Source: Eutreptiella sp. 'Long Island Sound 2002'
Taxonomy: Eukaryota > Euglenozoa > Euglenophyceae > Eutreptiales > Eutreptiaceae
DNA length: 64,000 bases
NCBI GenBank assembly: GCA_964036045.1
Contig: OZ038382.1
Span: 89,637,795 to 89,701,794 of the forward strand
Reading direction: 5' to 3'
Shown here: positions 10,613 through 20,318 of the stretch, piece after piece
Numbering within the stretch: the stretch's first letter is position 1
How the letters are laid out: the number at the start of each line of letters is the position of its first letter
Notes under the pieces: generated by a model
What the model saw: only the letters and a program-made list of their open reading frames with translations
The model's database searches: none
What the model was told of the DNA's origin: nothing
Made by a program: the position numbers and the translations under genes

Positions 10613-11029
10613 GGGGGGGGCGTTTCTGCGAAATGTGAAGTCATGCCGTTTTGCCTAAAATTGGCCACTTGGAAAAAAGGGGGGGGGGTTTACCCCTTTT
10701 GCGCGCAACTGAAATTTTCCAAAACGTGCCGCAGGGGGGGTACCTTGGATGTGCGCAAGTGCGTATTTGCCCATTTTTTGGGCATGCAGAAGGAAATTTG
10801 GGGGTGTCTTGCTTCGAAAGTGACGGATCTTTGCACGCTTACTTGATGCTGCTGTTTCACATATCAGGTGTGGCAGGGATGCGGTGGCCTAAGGGGTTAG
10901 CATACAACAACGGAGGCCTCCACTCTACCTCCTCACCAATGCAATGGTGGTTGTAGCTGCCCACACCCCCTGCCGGGGGGGGGGCCATGGACGATTTCTC
11001 TTTGGCGCGGCCCAACACCGAAGAGGGTG
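10613..11029. other. Interval without recognisable gene
   Basis: Contains G homopolymers near 10608-10620, 10680-10688 and 10975-10983. Short frames on both strands show no domain. Confidence 0.45.
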
Positions 11030-11225
11030 CCTCACAGGGTGCCCAATCCTGCCACACGTACATTTCGTCACGTTTCGCGTTTCGCGTCACCGCTTCATGG
11101 GGTGCCCAGTCCCACAATACGGTCGTTTCGAATCGTTTCGCGTTTCGGATCACCGCTTCATGGGGTGCCCAATCCCACAATGCGGTCGTTTCGAGTCGTT
11201 TTGTGTTTCACGGGGTGCCCAATCC
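11030..11225. repeat. 63-bp tandem repeat, about three copies
   Basis: CGCTTCATGGGGTGCCCA recurs at about 11091 and 11154 (63 bp), with partial copies on each side. The units contain CGTTTCG words. Because 63 is a multiple of three, open frames across it on both strands show a 21-residue peptide period. This alone does not support a gene. Confidence 0.75.
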
Positions 11226-11483
11226 CGGAACTTTGGTTGTGCCAACAACAAGTACATCGTCTGTCACGCTATGGTTGTGTGTTGTTGTGTGTCTCGCGGC
11301 AATGCGCGGAACCGCATGCACTTCGCACCCCCCCCAAAACAAAAACTCCCTAGCGGTAACACCCATCTACCACTTTCACTTCAATCTCTATTTCCTCAAG
11401 GCACCGCTTGCACTGCGTTGGTCCCAAGCCCCCCGCCATAGCGTAACGTCTCATGCACCTACTTGTGCACCTCACGTCATCTT

Positions 11484-12626
11484 CTACTTCCGCTGCCTTT
11501 TGGAGTCCCTACTCGACTTCCGTTCTGGTGCTTGTCGCTTCTGTGCCACTGAAGCTGCCACGGGTGCCTTCCCACTTTTCACTTGCTTGCCTTGCCCGCG
11601 GGGTTGCTTGGTGGTCTTCTTGTACACTTTCTTGTGTCCTGTCGCAACGACCACTTTGGCACTGCTGTCCGAACTGCTGCTGTCGGAACTAGACTCCGAC
11701 GATGTAGAGGACGTCCCACCACTACTAGAATTGGTCGTTGACGAACTATCTGTGTCGGACCCGTCTGACTCATCGGACGCGCGACGCTCTGGACGCCAAT
11801 CTTCATCGGCCTCACTTGTAGGTCGTTGTGTGCCATATTTGTCCCCTCCTTCATCACCCGTGGTTGTTGCTTGTCCCATGCCTTCCTTTGCTTCCTTGTC
11901 CACATGAATGGTAATCCGCCGCACCTTTTCTGCTTTCTCCGCCTTTGTCTTCCGAGCACACCGGGCAATCTGCTTCTCCACAACCCAATCACTTACTTCA
12001 ATTGTTTCGGGGTCCAAGCCGGGATGCACGAGCCGCATGTGGTACTCGATATTCAATATGAATGGTGATGCGGTGCACATCGGAACCGGACACTTCCTTG
12101 GGACATTGCGCTTCTTTTCCAATGCCTTCTTGTACTTGAAGCTATACCGGTAAGGGCAGTTGGTGGACACCTTCGTCCCATTCAACGTGGTTTCGCAAGT
12201 CCCGGTGGAACGACCGCAAAAGCCACATAGCTCCGCTTTTCCCCGGTGGCGTGCATCCGCCACGGCATCACCTTTAGCAATGTGCTCTGCCACGTGGTCC
12301 AACATTATGCGCCAGGGCACCGCCGCATCACAAAAGAGGCAACATCGTACATCATCTACAAGCCGCAAGTCGCAAGCCTTCACTCCATCGTATGGCTCTG
12401 CTACGATCACGGGGCAGTACTTGCTGTCTTGGGCCGCGGCATCGATGAACGTATTCAAGATGTTCGGGTCTACTTCCCATCTTCCCTCATCGGTGATGTC
12501 CAAGTCCACAAAGGTGGTGCTCGCTGCGTCCACGTTGATGGTGGGACCAAACCTGCCACTCCATTGCAGTGCCAACTTCCGCGTTTGGCCGGGAAAACGA
12601 CAAGAATTCTCCACTAAGCCTCGCAC
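11484..12626 (-). CDS. Zinc-finger protein, probably mobile-element associated
   Basis: A 380-codon minus-strand frame with convincing protein features. Residues 96-115 form a C2H2 finger (C96-x2-C99-x11-H111-x3-H115). Residues 134-157 hold a four-cysteine knuckle starting CGFCGRS (C134, C137, C144, C157). Residues 179-201 form a second C2H2-like finger (C179-x4-C184-x11-H196-x4-H201). The carboxy-terminal third is low complexity: acidic, then Ser/Thr-rich, then Lys/Arg-rich, suggesting a nuclear, nucleic-acid-binding protein. From memory, a C2H2-C4-C2H2 layout with a CGFCGRS motif occurs in uncharacterised proteins near transposons in fungi and other repeat-rich eukaryotes; I could not verify this. 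The upstream start is uncertain, because coding-like sequence continues to about 12.81 kb in another frame with a possible splice donor (AAAGG then GTAAGT) near 12.73 kb. Confidence 0.6.
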   Translation of the reverse strand: MRGLVENSCRFPGQTRKLALQWSGRFGPTINVDAASTTFVDLDITDEGRWEVDPNILNTFIDAAAQDSKYCPVIVAEPYDGVKACDLRLVDDVRCCLFCDAAVPWRIMLDHVAEHIAKGDAVADARHRGKAELCGFCGRSTGTCETTLNGTKVSTNCPYRYSFKYKKALEKKRNVPRKCPVPMCTASPFILNIEYHMRLVHPGLDPETIEVSDWVVEKQIARCARKTKAEKAEKVRRITIHVDKEAKEGMGQATTTGDEGGDKYGTQRPTSEADEDWRPERRASDESDGSDTDSSSTTNSSSGGTSSTSSESSSDSSSSDSSAKVVVATGHKKVYKKTTKQPRGQGKQVKSGKAPVAASVAQKRQAPERKSSRDSKRQRK

Positions 12627-12810
12627 CTTGGGTGTGCTTCAAGCCCATGGCCGACGGATGTGCAATCGTTGTGCCTTCCAAAGTACACTTCAGCAAGCTG
12701 AAGACCCCTGCTGATGTGCACTTACCCTTTGATGGCGAATTGTACGTTACCAACGTCGCAAACGGCGTTCCGGGCCGCAACCGCATCTGCGGGCGGGGGT
12801 GCAACACGTG
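12627..12810 (-). CDS. Possible 5' exon of the zinc-finger gene
   Basis: Minus-strand sequence directly upstream of the zinc-finger frame remains coding-like but is not in the same frame throughout. It contains a GTAAGT donor-like site after ATCAAAGG (about 12735-12727) and CAG acceptor-like sites a few tens of bases downstream. This fits a small intron or a frame disruption. The exon structure cannot be fixed from sequence alone. Confidence 0.3.
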
Positions 12811-12822
12811 GTCCCGGACATC

Positions 12823-13378
12823 ACCTTGCCCACAAGTGGGCCACTTCTGATTTTGTCCCCCGCTCTGAAGCGGAGGGGATCCCCGAGGCGGCAGGGGTTA
12901 CATAGCCACCTTGCCCACTTGTGGGCCACTTCTGATTTTGTCCCCCGCTCTGAAGCGGTGGGGATCCCCGAGACAGTAGGGGTTACGTAGCCACCTTGCC
13001 CACAAGTGGGCCACTTCTGATTTTGTCCCCCGCTCTAAAAGCGGTGGGGATCCCCAAGACGGCAGGGGTTACGTAGCCACCTTGCCCACAAGTGGGCCAC
13101 TTCTGATTTTGTCCCCCGCTCTAAAAGCGGTGGGGACCCCCCAGGCGGCAGGGGTTACGTAGCCACCTTGCCCACAAGTGGGCCACTTCTGATTTTGTCC
13201 CCCGCTCTAAAAGCGGTGGGGACCCCCTAGGCGGCAGAGGTTACGTAGCCACCTTGCCCACAAGTGGGCCACTTCTGATTTTGCCCCCCGCTCTAAAGCG
13301 GTGGCGACCCCCCAGGCGGCAGGGGTTACGTAGCCACCTTGCCCATTTGTGGGCCCCTTCTGATTTTGCCCCCCGCTT
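12823..13378 (+). repeat. ~86-bp tandem repeat, six to seven forward copies
   Basis: Units begin CCACCTTGCCCACAAGTGGG, continue CCACTTCTGATTTTGTCCCC and CGCTCTAAAAGCGGTGGGGA, and end GGCAGGGGTTACGTAG. The CACAAGTGGG landmark occurs at 12831, 12916 (as CACTTGTGGG), 13001 and 13087, giving 85-86 bp. Each unit holds two small dyads: CCCAC..GTGGG, and CCGCT followed by AAAAGCGG. The last copy is diverged. An inverted partner lies at 13951-14118. Confidence 0.9.
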
Positions 13379-13950
13379 GCGTTGCTTAGGAACATCTGGC
13401 CAATTTGGATTTTGTCCCCTTTTGTTTGATGGTCCCCCCGGACATCAACGGTTAGCACGTGGAAGTTGAATCTTTGTGACAGGGGGGTTTTGGCAGGGTT
13501 TATGGCGTAGGACGGAGCCTCAAACAATTTTGCCTTGTGTGTTCTTCCAACCCCCACTTCTCACATCACAGCGTTGGGTCTAATGGCTCAGCAACATGCC
13601 TCAAAAATTTTGCCTATCCGTTTGGGTGACCTCACATGCAATGGGATCATTTGCAAGCACGACGCCACCACCCTCCGCGCTCTTGGCGATCAAACTAGTC
13701 GATCGTCTTGTGCGTTGCTATCGGGCCGGAAACAACAGTGCGAGGCAACTCAAGCTCTGAAGTCCCCGAAGGTCATGTTTGGGAGTCATTCTTGCAAATT
13801 GCAGATGGCCCGGACCGGTCGGCGGCATATGTCAAACTAAATGACGGGTCCACCGTCCACATGGCCCCGTACATCAACAAGGTTTTCAACAGCAATTTGG
13901 AGCATGATTCTACGGAGCGGTTGCGAAGGGTGAGAGGTGAAGGACGGTAA
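13379..13950 (+). CDS. Coding-like segment between inverted 86-bp arrays
   Basis: Two plus-strand frames (13535-13840 and 13708-13950) overlap in a way that suggests one coding region with a one-base disruption, or an intron. The second has natural composition, for example SFLQIADGPDRSAAYVKLND, and reaches an AAGG/GTGAGA splice-donor-like site at about 13929. No domain recognised. It sits exactly between inverted arrays of the 86-bp repeat and may be cargo of a mobile unit. Confidence 0.3.
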
Positions 13951-14118
13951 CCCATGCCGCCTCGGGGATCCCCACCGCTTTTAGAGCGGGGGACAAAATC
14001 AGAAGTGGCCCACTTGTGCGCAAGGTGGCTACGTAACCCCTGCCGCCTCGGGGATCCCCACCGCTTCGAAGCGGGAGACAAAATCAGAGGTGGTCCGCTT
14101 GTGGGCAAGGTGGCTGCG
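13951..14118 (-). repeat. 86-bp repeat, two inverted copies
   Basis: Two units read in reverse complement relative to 12823-13378, with GGGGATCCCCACCGCTT and ACAAAATCAGA(A/G)GTGG landmarks. They end in GGGCAAGGTGGCT next to the start of the inverted 41-bp minisatellite. Confidence 0.9.
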
Positions 14119-16575
14119 CACTCCCTCCGGTGCGCTCACGCATAGGTGCCGGGAGTTCCGAGAGGCCTCAGTGCGCTCACACACATGGGCAAGGATTTCA
14201 GCAAGGCCCCAATGCGCTCATGCGTAGGGGCCAAGAGTTCCATGTGGCCCCAATGCGCTCATGCGTAGGGGCCATGAGTTGAATGAGGCCACCAGTGCTC
14301 TTGTACAGGGGCCAGGATATCAATGAGGCCCCGGTGTGCTCACGCACAGGAGCCAAGCCTTCAATGAAGCCCTGGTAGGCTCCGGCACAAGGGCCGTGCA
14401 TTCAAGGAGGCCCCAATACGCTCATGTGCGGCGCGCCCAAAAGTGACATAAGGCCCCAGTGCGCCCATGCCCCGAGGCTGGGATTTCAATGAGGCCCCCG
14501 TGCGCTCATGCACCAAGGCCTTGATTTCAACAAGGCCCCGTTGCGTTCACGCACGGGGGTCGTGCACAGGGGCCAAGTTTTCAATAGGGCCGGGTGCCCT
14601 CGTGTCCAGGGGCCTTGAGTTCCATTAGGCCCCAGCGCGCTCATGCACATGGGCAAGGAGTGCGCTCATGAATAGGGGCTAGGAGTTGCATGAGGCCCTA
14701 GTGCGCTCATGCGCAAGGGCCAGTATTTTAATTACGCCGTGGTATGCTCGCGCATAAGGGAGATTTCAGTGAGGCCCCGGTGCGCCCATGCGCAAGGGCC
14801 AAGAGTTCAATGAGGCCGTGGTGCGCCCATGCACAGGGGCCGTGATTTCAGTGAGGCCCCATGGCGCTCACGCCCGGGGGCTTGGAGTTTAATGAGGCCC
14901 CAGTGCGCTCACACACGGGGGCTGTGAGTTCAATGAGGCCCCGGTGCATTGATGCACAGGGGCCATGAGTTCAATGGGGCCCTGGTGCGCTCATTAGCAG
15001 GGTCTAGGATTTCAGTTAGGCCCTAGTGCGCTCCTGTACATAGGCCAAGAGTTCAATGAGGCCGTGGTACGCCCAAGCACGGGGGCGGTGATTTCAGTAA
15101 GGCCCCTGTGTGCTCGTGCCCAGGGGCCGGGATTTCAACGAGACCCCACTGCGCTCATGCATAGGGGCCAGGAGTTTCAATGAGGCCCCAGTGCGCTCAC
15201 GCACATGGCCCATGAGTTCAATGAGGCCCCAGTACATTCATGCACAGGGGCCATGAGTTCAATGGGGCCCCGGTGCGCTAATGCATAGGGGCCCGGATTT
15301 CACTGAGGCCCGAGTGCGCTCATGCACAGGGGCCAAGATTTCACAGAGGCCACAATGTGCTCATGCTAGAGGCCATGAGTTGAATGCGGCCCGAACGCCC
15401 TCGTGCACGGTGGCCATGAGATCCACGAGGGCCCCGTGGGATCATCCGCAGGGGCCGTGATTTCGGTGACGCCCCAATGCGCTCATGCATAGGGCTTAGG
15501 AGTTCAATGTGGCCGCTGTGGGCTCATGCACAGGGGCTAGCAGTTTAATGAAGCCCAAGTGCCCTCACACACAGGGGCCATGAGTTCTTTGAGGCCGCAG
15601 TGTGCTCATGCATAGGGGCCATGAGCTCAATGAGGCCCCAGTGTGCTCGTGCACAGGGGCCAGGATTTCAATGAGGCCCGAGTGCGCTCATGCACAGTGG
15701 CCATGGGCTCCATGAGGCCCTAGTACGCTCCGGCACAGGGTCATGAGTTCAATGAGGCCCTAGTGTGCTCATGCACACGGGTCAAGATTTCACTCAGACC
15801 CTAGTGCACTCATGCGCAGGGACCAGCATTTGGATCAGGCCTTGGTGCGTTCATGTGCAGGGGCCAAGAGTTCAATGAGGCTGTGGTGTGCCCATGCACA
15901 AGGGCCATGAGTTCAGTAAGGGCCCAGTGTGCTCATGCCCAGCGGCCAGTATTTCAAGGAGACCCCACCACGCTCATGCAAAGGGGCCAAGAGTTTAATG
16001 AGGCCCCAGTGTGCTCACGCACGCGGCCCATGAGTTCAATGAGGCCTCACTGCACCGATGCATAGAGGCAATGAGTTCAATGGGGCCCCAGTGCGCTCAT
16101 GCACAGGGGCCAAGATTTCAGTGATGCCCCAGTGCTCTAATGTGTTGGGGCCATGCGTTCAATGAGGCCGTGGTGCGCCCATGCACAAGCGCTGTGATTT
16201 CAGTGATGCCCCAGTGCGCTCATGCCCGGGGGCCAGAGGTTTCATAAGGCGCGCTCGCGCACGGGGGCCGCGAGTTCAATGAGGCCCCTGTGGGCTAATG
16301 CATAGGGGCCATGAGTTCAATGGGGCCCGAGTGCGCTCATGCATAGGGGCCATAAGTTCCACGAAGCCCCAGTGCCCTCGTGCACAGGGCCCAAGATATC
16401 AACGAGGCCCCAGTGCGCTCATGCACAGGGGCCATGAGTTCATTGAGGCCCTGGCCATTAGTTCAATGAGGCCCCAGTGTGCTCAGGCACAGGGGCCATG
16501 GGTTCAATGAGACCCCAGTGCGCTCGTGCACACGGGCCGTTCAACGAGGCCTTAATGCGCTCATGTGTAGCGGGG
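14119..16575 (-). repeat. 41-bp minisatellite, inverted array
   Basis: The same family as 9440-10400 but in reverse complement: units read GTGCGCTCATGCACAGGGGC, then CATGAGTTCAATGAGGCCCCA. About 60 units with frequent substitutions and occasional shortening. Short open frames are by-products. Confidence 0.93.
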
Positions 16576-16584
16576 CATAATTGA

Positions 16585-17480
16585 ACCTATCTCCCTTGTG
16601 CATGACCACACCGGGGCCACATTGAACTCATGGCCGCCATGCATGAGCGCACTAGGGTACCATTAAACTCTTGGCCCCCGTGCATGAGTGCACTGGGGTC
16701 TCAGTGATCTCGTGGGCGTTGCGCATGAGCGCACTGGGGCCTCACAGAAATGCTAGCCCCTGCGCATGAACTCACTAGGGCTTCATTGAAATCTTGGCCC
16801 CTATGCACGAGCGCACTAGGACCTCATTGAACTCATGGCCCCCGTGCGTGAGTGCACCGGGGCCTCGTGGAACTCGTGGCCCCTGCACATGAGCACATTG
16901 GGGCGTCATTGAAATCCTCGCCCCTGTGCATGAGTGCATTGGGGTCTCACTAACATCTTGGCCCCCGTGCAGGAGCGCACAGCGACCTCGTGGAACTCTC
17001 GGCCCCTGTGCAGGAACGCACTGGGGCCTCATTGAACCCATGGCCCCTATGCTTGAGTGCACCGGGGCCATATGGAACTCACGGCCCCTGTGCATGAGCC
17101 CACTAGGGTCTCATTAAAGTCTTGGCGCTTGTGCATAAGCGTACTAGGGTCTCGTTGAAATCTGGCCCCTATGCATGAGCACACCGGGGACTCACTAAAA
17201 TCACGGTTCGTGTGCATGGGTGCACTAGGGCCTCGAAATCTTCGCCCCTGTGCATGCACTCACTGGAGCCTCATCGAAAGCTTGGCCCCTTTGCATGAGC
17301 GCACTGGGGCCTCATTGAAATTGTGGCCCCTTTCCACGAGCGCACTGGAGCCTCATTGAACACATGGCCCTTGTGCATGAGTGTACTCGGGCCTCATTGA
17401 GCGTATGGCCCCTATGCATAAGCGCACCGGGGCCTTACTGAACTTGTGGCCCCCATGTGTACCTGCGGTTCACCCAGACT
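16585..17480 (+). repeat. 41-bp minisatellite, second forward array
   Basis: After a junction at about 16560-16590, where a CGGGGCATAATTGAACC-type sequence joins the two orientations, the units again read in the direction of the first array. About 21 units. The frames at 16775-17095 and 17047-17259 on the minus strand are repeat-derived. Confidence 0.92.
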
Positions 17481-17737
17481 TGTGCAGCTGGGGCTCACTG
17501 AGCCGCACCGTTGGTTCATTTAGCGCTAATTGCTTGTTTTCATGCAATTATATGCACACAATGCTATGTCTTAGGGGTGGGTGCAGCAATTTGGGTGTCC
17601 CCAACGTGATTTATATACCCATATCATTGGTATCTGACGAACAAGATCACTTTTTTTTCGAAGGCCAATTCGACTGAGCCGAGCCAATGAACCCCGACTA
17701 AAGCGCAAGCGCTCAGTCCGGGGTTCACTTTGCTTTC

Positions 17738-17787
17738 ATTTAGCTTTCACTGAGCTTTCACTGAGCTTTCACTGAGCTTTCACCGGG
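17738..17787. repeat. 12-bp subterminal repeat, about four copies
   Basis: GCTTTCACTGAG is repeated about four times in tandem, with variants at both edges. The same words occur in the palindromes at 19341-19496 and 20164-20318. Confidence 0.85.
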
Positions 17788-17991
17788 AGCCACATTTGGT
17801 CACTTTGGGGTTCATTCAAGGTTCATTCAACATGTAACGAGCAACAACACTTGCCATTCACAATATTGCATCCTTCGTCGCAGTGCACGCTTCACGATCA
17901 TGTGCATTAGGGCTTCCCTTCCCCTTCTCTCCCGCTGGGCAAGCCATGCACCGGCTTTGGTACCCCCATTGCCTGGTCACTGCCCTACTAG

Positions 17992-18351
17992 TCACCTCCC
18001 AACCCTCCTTGCGGTGGTGGCCATCCAACGTGTGGTTCTCCACGACACATTGGAGGCATGACTTGCTATGTAGGAGACTAACCCCCCACTATTCCTAAGA
18101 AGCCTCTTCCATCGAACATGGCTCCCTACCAAGGCAAAGCAAATGAACCTTGCCGGGGTCCCCCATCTACAAAGGTACGCAAACATGTGGTCAATCCACA
18201 TGTGCGTCCACAAGGTCTTGCTCACCCTAGAGCAAGACGCCTTGCCCCCATGGTCAACTACTGTTGCCGAAACGCCCGTTGTTCATGGCCACTTACAAGG
18301 TCGCGTTTCCATGCAACGTCGGCCATGGCAGTGAAGGCCTCCCAATAATCC
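17992..18351 (-). pseudogene. Carboxy-terminal part of broken transposase-like gene
   Basis: In one minus-strand frame this follows the 18352-18660 segment but is interrupted by stop codons near 18352 and 18294, one just after a GTAAGT donor-like site. The distal part contains HMWIDHMFAYLCRWGTPARF, then ICFALVGSHVRWKRLLRNSGG. It resembles, from memory, the conserved segment near the last catalytic residue of some uncharacterised transposon proteins. Where such proteins would carry an acidic residue (CFALxGSH) this copy has valine. Treat as a decayed fragment. Confidence 0.35.
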
Positions 18352-18660
18352 CTACATATGTCCACCCAAGGGCGCCCGCCCCCACTGATGGCCCTCAATG
18401 ATGGTTACCATTTTTTGGAGCAGTGGGAGCCACAACCTAACACTCACAAAATGTACCGCGGCCCCCAACTCGATGCGGATTTGGCCCTTCCCGTTGGCCT
18501 TTTCACAACCCCATTGCCCAAGGCGTGCAGTGTGGGCAACCTTCCGTGCCCAATTCACGGAATCTTGCACGAGTTTTGCCGCTGCGGGCCACGGCATACC
18601 CCCGTGTTCCCGCCACACACTAACCATCCCGTTTAGTGCACAATGGGAAACCCGAAGCAC
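18352..18660 (-). pseudogene. Middle part of broken transposase-like gene
   Basis: A minus-strand frame of 102 codons in a different frame from 18633-19268, which it overlaps by 28 bases. It contains HCALNGMVSVWREHGGMPW and a helix-like RKVAHTARLGQWGCEKANGK stretch. Continuity of sense across the overlap suggests one gene with a frame disruption near 18.64-18.66 kb. A stop codon ends the frame at 18352. Confidence 0.35.
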
Positions 18661-19268
18661 GCCACGTAATCAGGGATGCGGCGCTCCAACGGAATGTCAC
18701 GAAACACACCCGTGAGGCGGAGTCGACCCGCAATGTTTGCCATGGCCACTTCAGCTCCACTAAACCGTTGTAGCACAGTTTGGCGGGTCTTGCCACAGCA
18801 ATGGCAAACCATGGCCCCTGGGCTCTTCTTAGCGAAGGAATCCCCTCCGGCCAAGATCACATGGGCCTTGCCATCGGCCCGAAGGAAGAGCAACGGCTGG
18901 CGTTCCACCCCATCAACATGGGGCAAACGCAAAGCCGGAGCCGCCCGGATTTGGGCACCGAAGTTGCACTCGGTTTGCATCCGGTATACCGTTGCCCATT
19001 GCTCGCTGCCCTCAAAGAGCCACCAGCTAGCGAAGTCGTTGGTCCCAGACCACGGGCCAGCCACTGCACAGTGGACATACACCCTATTCCACCTATCGGT
19101 GCCATCCACGCCGATGGTCACCCATATGTACGGCGAGCCTCCCGGTTGCATTGTGTCAAGTGCTGGGGCACGTCGGATGTCACTAGTGAGAATGGTCCCT
19201 TTTTGGGCATTGTGCGTTGCACATATGAGGGGATTGCATGCACAATGACGTGGGGGGTGGATTTGCAT
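18633..19268 (-). pseudogene. Amino-terminal part of broken transposase-like gene
   Basis: A 211-codon minus-strand frame starting at an ATG inside the right inverted repeat. It contains an Asp-Gly-Lys segment (FLRADGKAHVILAGGDS) followed 15 residues later by a zinc-binding CHCCGK and, near the end, IPLERRIPDYVAC. The order DGK, then Cys-x2-Cys, then PD, then HC recalls uncharacterised DDE-like transposon proteins found across repeat-rich eukaryotes; this is from memory and unverified. No other gene family is recognised. The gene lies wholly inside the 16-bp inverted repeats, supporting a transposon origin. Confidence 0.4.
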
Positions 19269-19340
19269 GGTGCCGCGCTGGGTGTGTGTGGGGGGGGGGG
19301 GGGGTGACCCATTGTGGAGGAGGTGCTTGCAGCGAACCTT

Positions 19341-19496
19341 GAATGAACCGTTTTCAGTGAGCTTTCATTTCGGGCTAAATGACCTTTTCGCGCGCTAAGT
19401 AAACGCTCGGTGAACGCTGAGGAGCTTTTAGTGAGCGCGCGAATAGGTCACTTAGCCCCAAACGAATGCTCACCGAGAGCTGAAAACGGTTCATTC
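19341..19496. repeat. ~156-bp imperfect palindrome
   Basis: The left arm starts GAATGAACCGTTTTCAG and reads through a GGGCTAAATGACC block to CGCGCGCT. The right arm is its reverse complement, passing GGTCACTTAGCCCC and ending AAAACGGTTCATTC. The centre is a CGCTCGGTGAACGCT-like spacer. It overlaps the right inverted repeat of the preceding unit. Confidence 0.85.
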
Positions 19497-19746
19497 ACCT
19501 TGCGGTCTGCGGGCGTTTGTGCTATTGGCCTCGTACCGGCCAACACAAACCACATGACATGCCCAGATACACATTTTGTTGGGCACATGCTGCAGAATGC
19601 ACTTGTTGTGAAACAAATCATGGAAACAAGCAAAATGCGCACTCGACTAGACCCATGCTTCAATTTTTTGGCAGCCCTGGCAGGGAAAGTGTAACACTTC
19701 CACCCACGGTCCCAGAGAGTCTTGAACTGCCGCACATACGGCCAAT

Positions 19747-20155
19747 ATGGCGTTAGTTCGACTTCCCTTCAGGGGGAAAGAACACATAGGGCAAAATCAG
19801 AGAGGGGGCACCCCCTTTTTCAAACGTTATCGCAAAGGCGCAAGGGCGGAGTGCTGTCAGCCCTTGAAAGACTACAAATTTATAAACAGACCACGGGGGC
19901 ACTGCACCCTGCAATGGAGTGCACCACAGAGGGCTACTAGGAGACTACACACTATCGTTGCGCTTGCGACGCTTGCTGCAGGGCTCACTGGCAACGCTCC
20001 TATCACTGCGGTCGAATTTCTTGCGAGTGCGGCCGAAAGCCGTCACAAACCGGCTCGTGTAAGGGTATGCGAGCCTATCCCAAAAAAAACAAAACCTGAG
20101 TGCACACCTGAGTGCAAAAAGACCGCCACTGCACCGTGTGACCTACAACTGCAAG
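19747..20155 (+). CDS. Candidate 5' exon with strong splice donor
   Basis: An ATG-initiated plus-strand frame of about 136 codons that ends at GCAAG/GTAAGT (20156-20161), a near-ideal splice donor. The peptide is basic and Ala/Thr-rich with a Lys/Pro/Cys segment (KKTKPECTPECKKTATAPC) before the donor. No domain recognised. The presumed intron begins with the 20164-20318 palindrome. It may be a captured host exon or chance. Confidence 0.3.
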
Positions 20156-20163
20156 GTAAGTGA

Positions 20164-20318
20164 ATCATTTTCAACTCTCGGTGACCTTTCATTTGGGGCT
20201 AAGTGACCTTGTTGCGCGCTCAGCGAACGCTCAGTGAACGCTAAGTGAGTTTTCAGTGAGCGCGCGACAAGGTCACTTAGCCCTGAATATAAGCTCACTG
20301 GGAGCTGAAAAGGGTTTA
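20164..20318. repeat. ~155-bp imperfect palindrome, second copy
   Basis: Related over its whole length to 19341-19496: it shares TTTGGGGCTAAGTGACC on the left, GCGCGACAAGGTCACTTAG on the right and the GAACGCT centre. It lies 667 bp downstream in the same orientation. It may be a foldback or MITE-like element. Confidence 0.85.

Larger units (their letters stand above)
17690..19500 (-). mobile_element. Decayed DNA-transposon-like unit with inverted repeats
   Basis: A 16-bp perfect inverted repeat (GGTTCATTCAAGGTTC at 17809-17824 and its reverse complement at 19334-19349) brackets 1.5 kb with minus-strand coding remnants. Outside each copy lie sequences rich in AGCTTTCACTGAG words: a 12-bp tandem repeat at 17738-17787 on the left and a palindrome at 19341-19496 on the right. 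The layout fits a cut-and-paste transposon with terminal and subterminal repeats. No clear target-site duplication was found, so the outer limits are uncertain. Confidence 0.45.
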
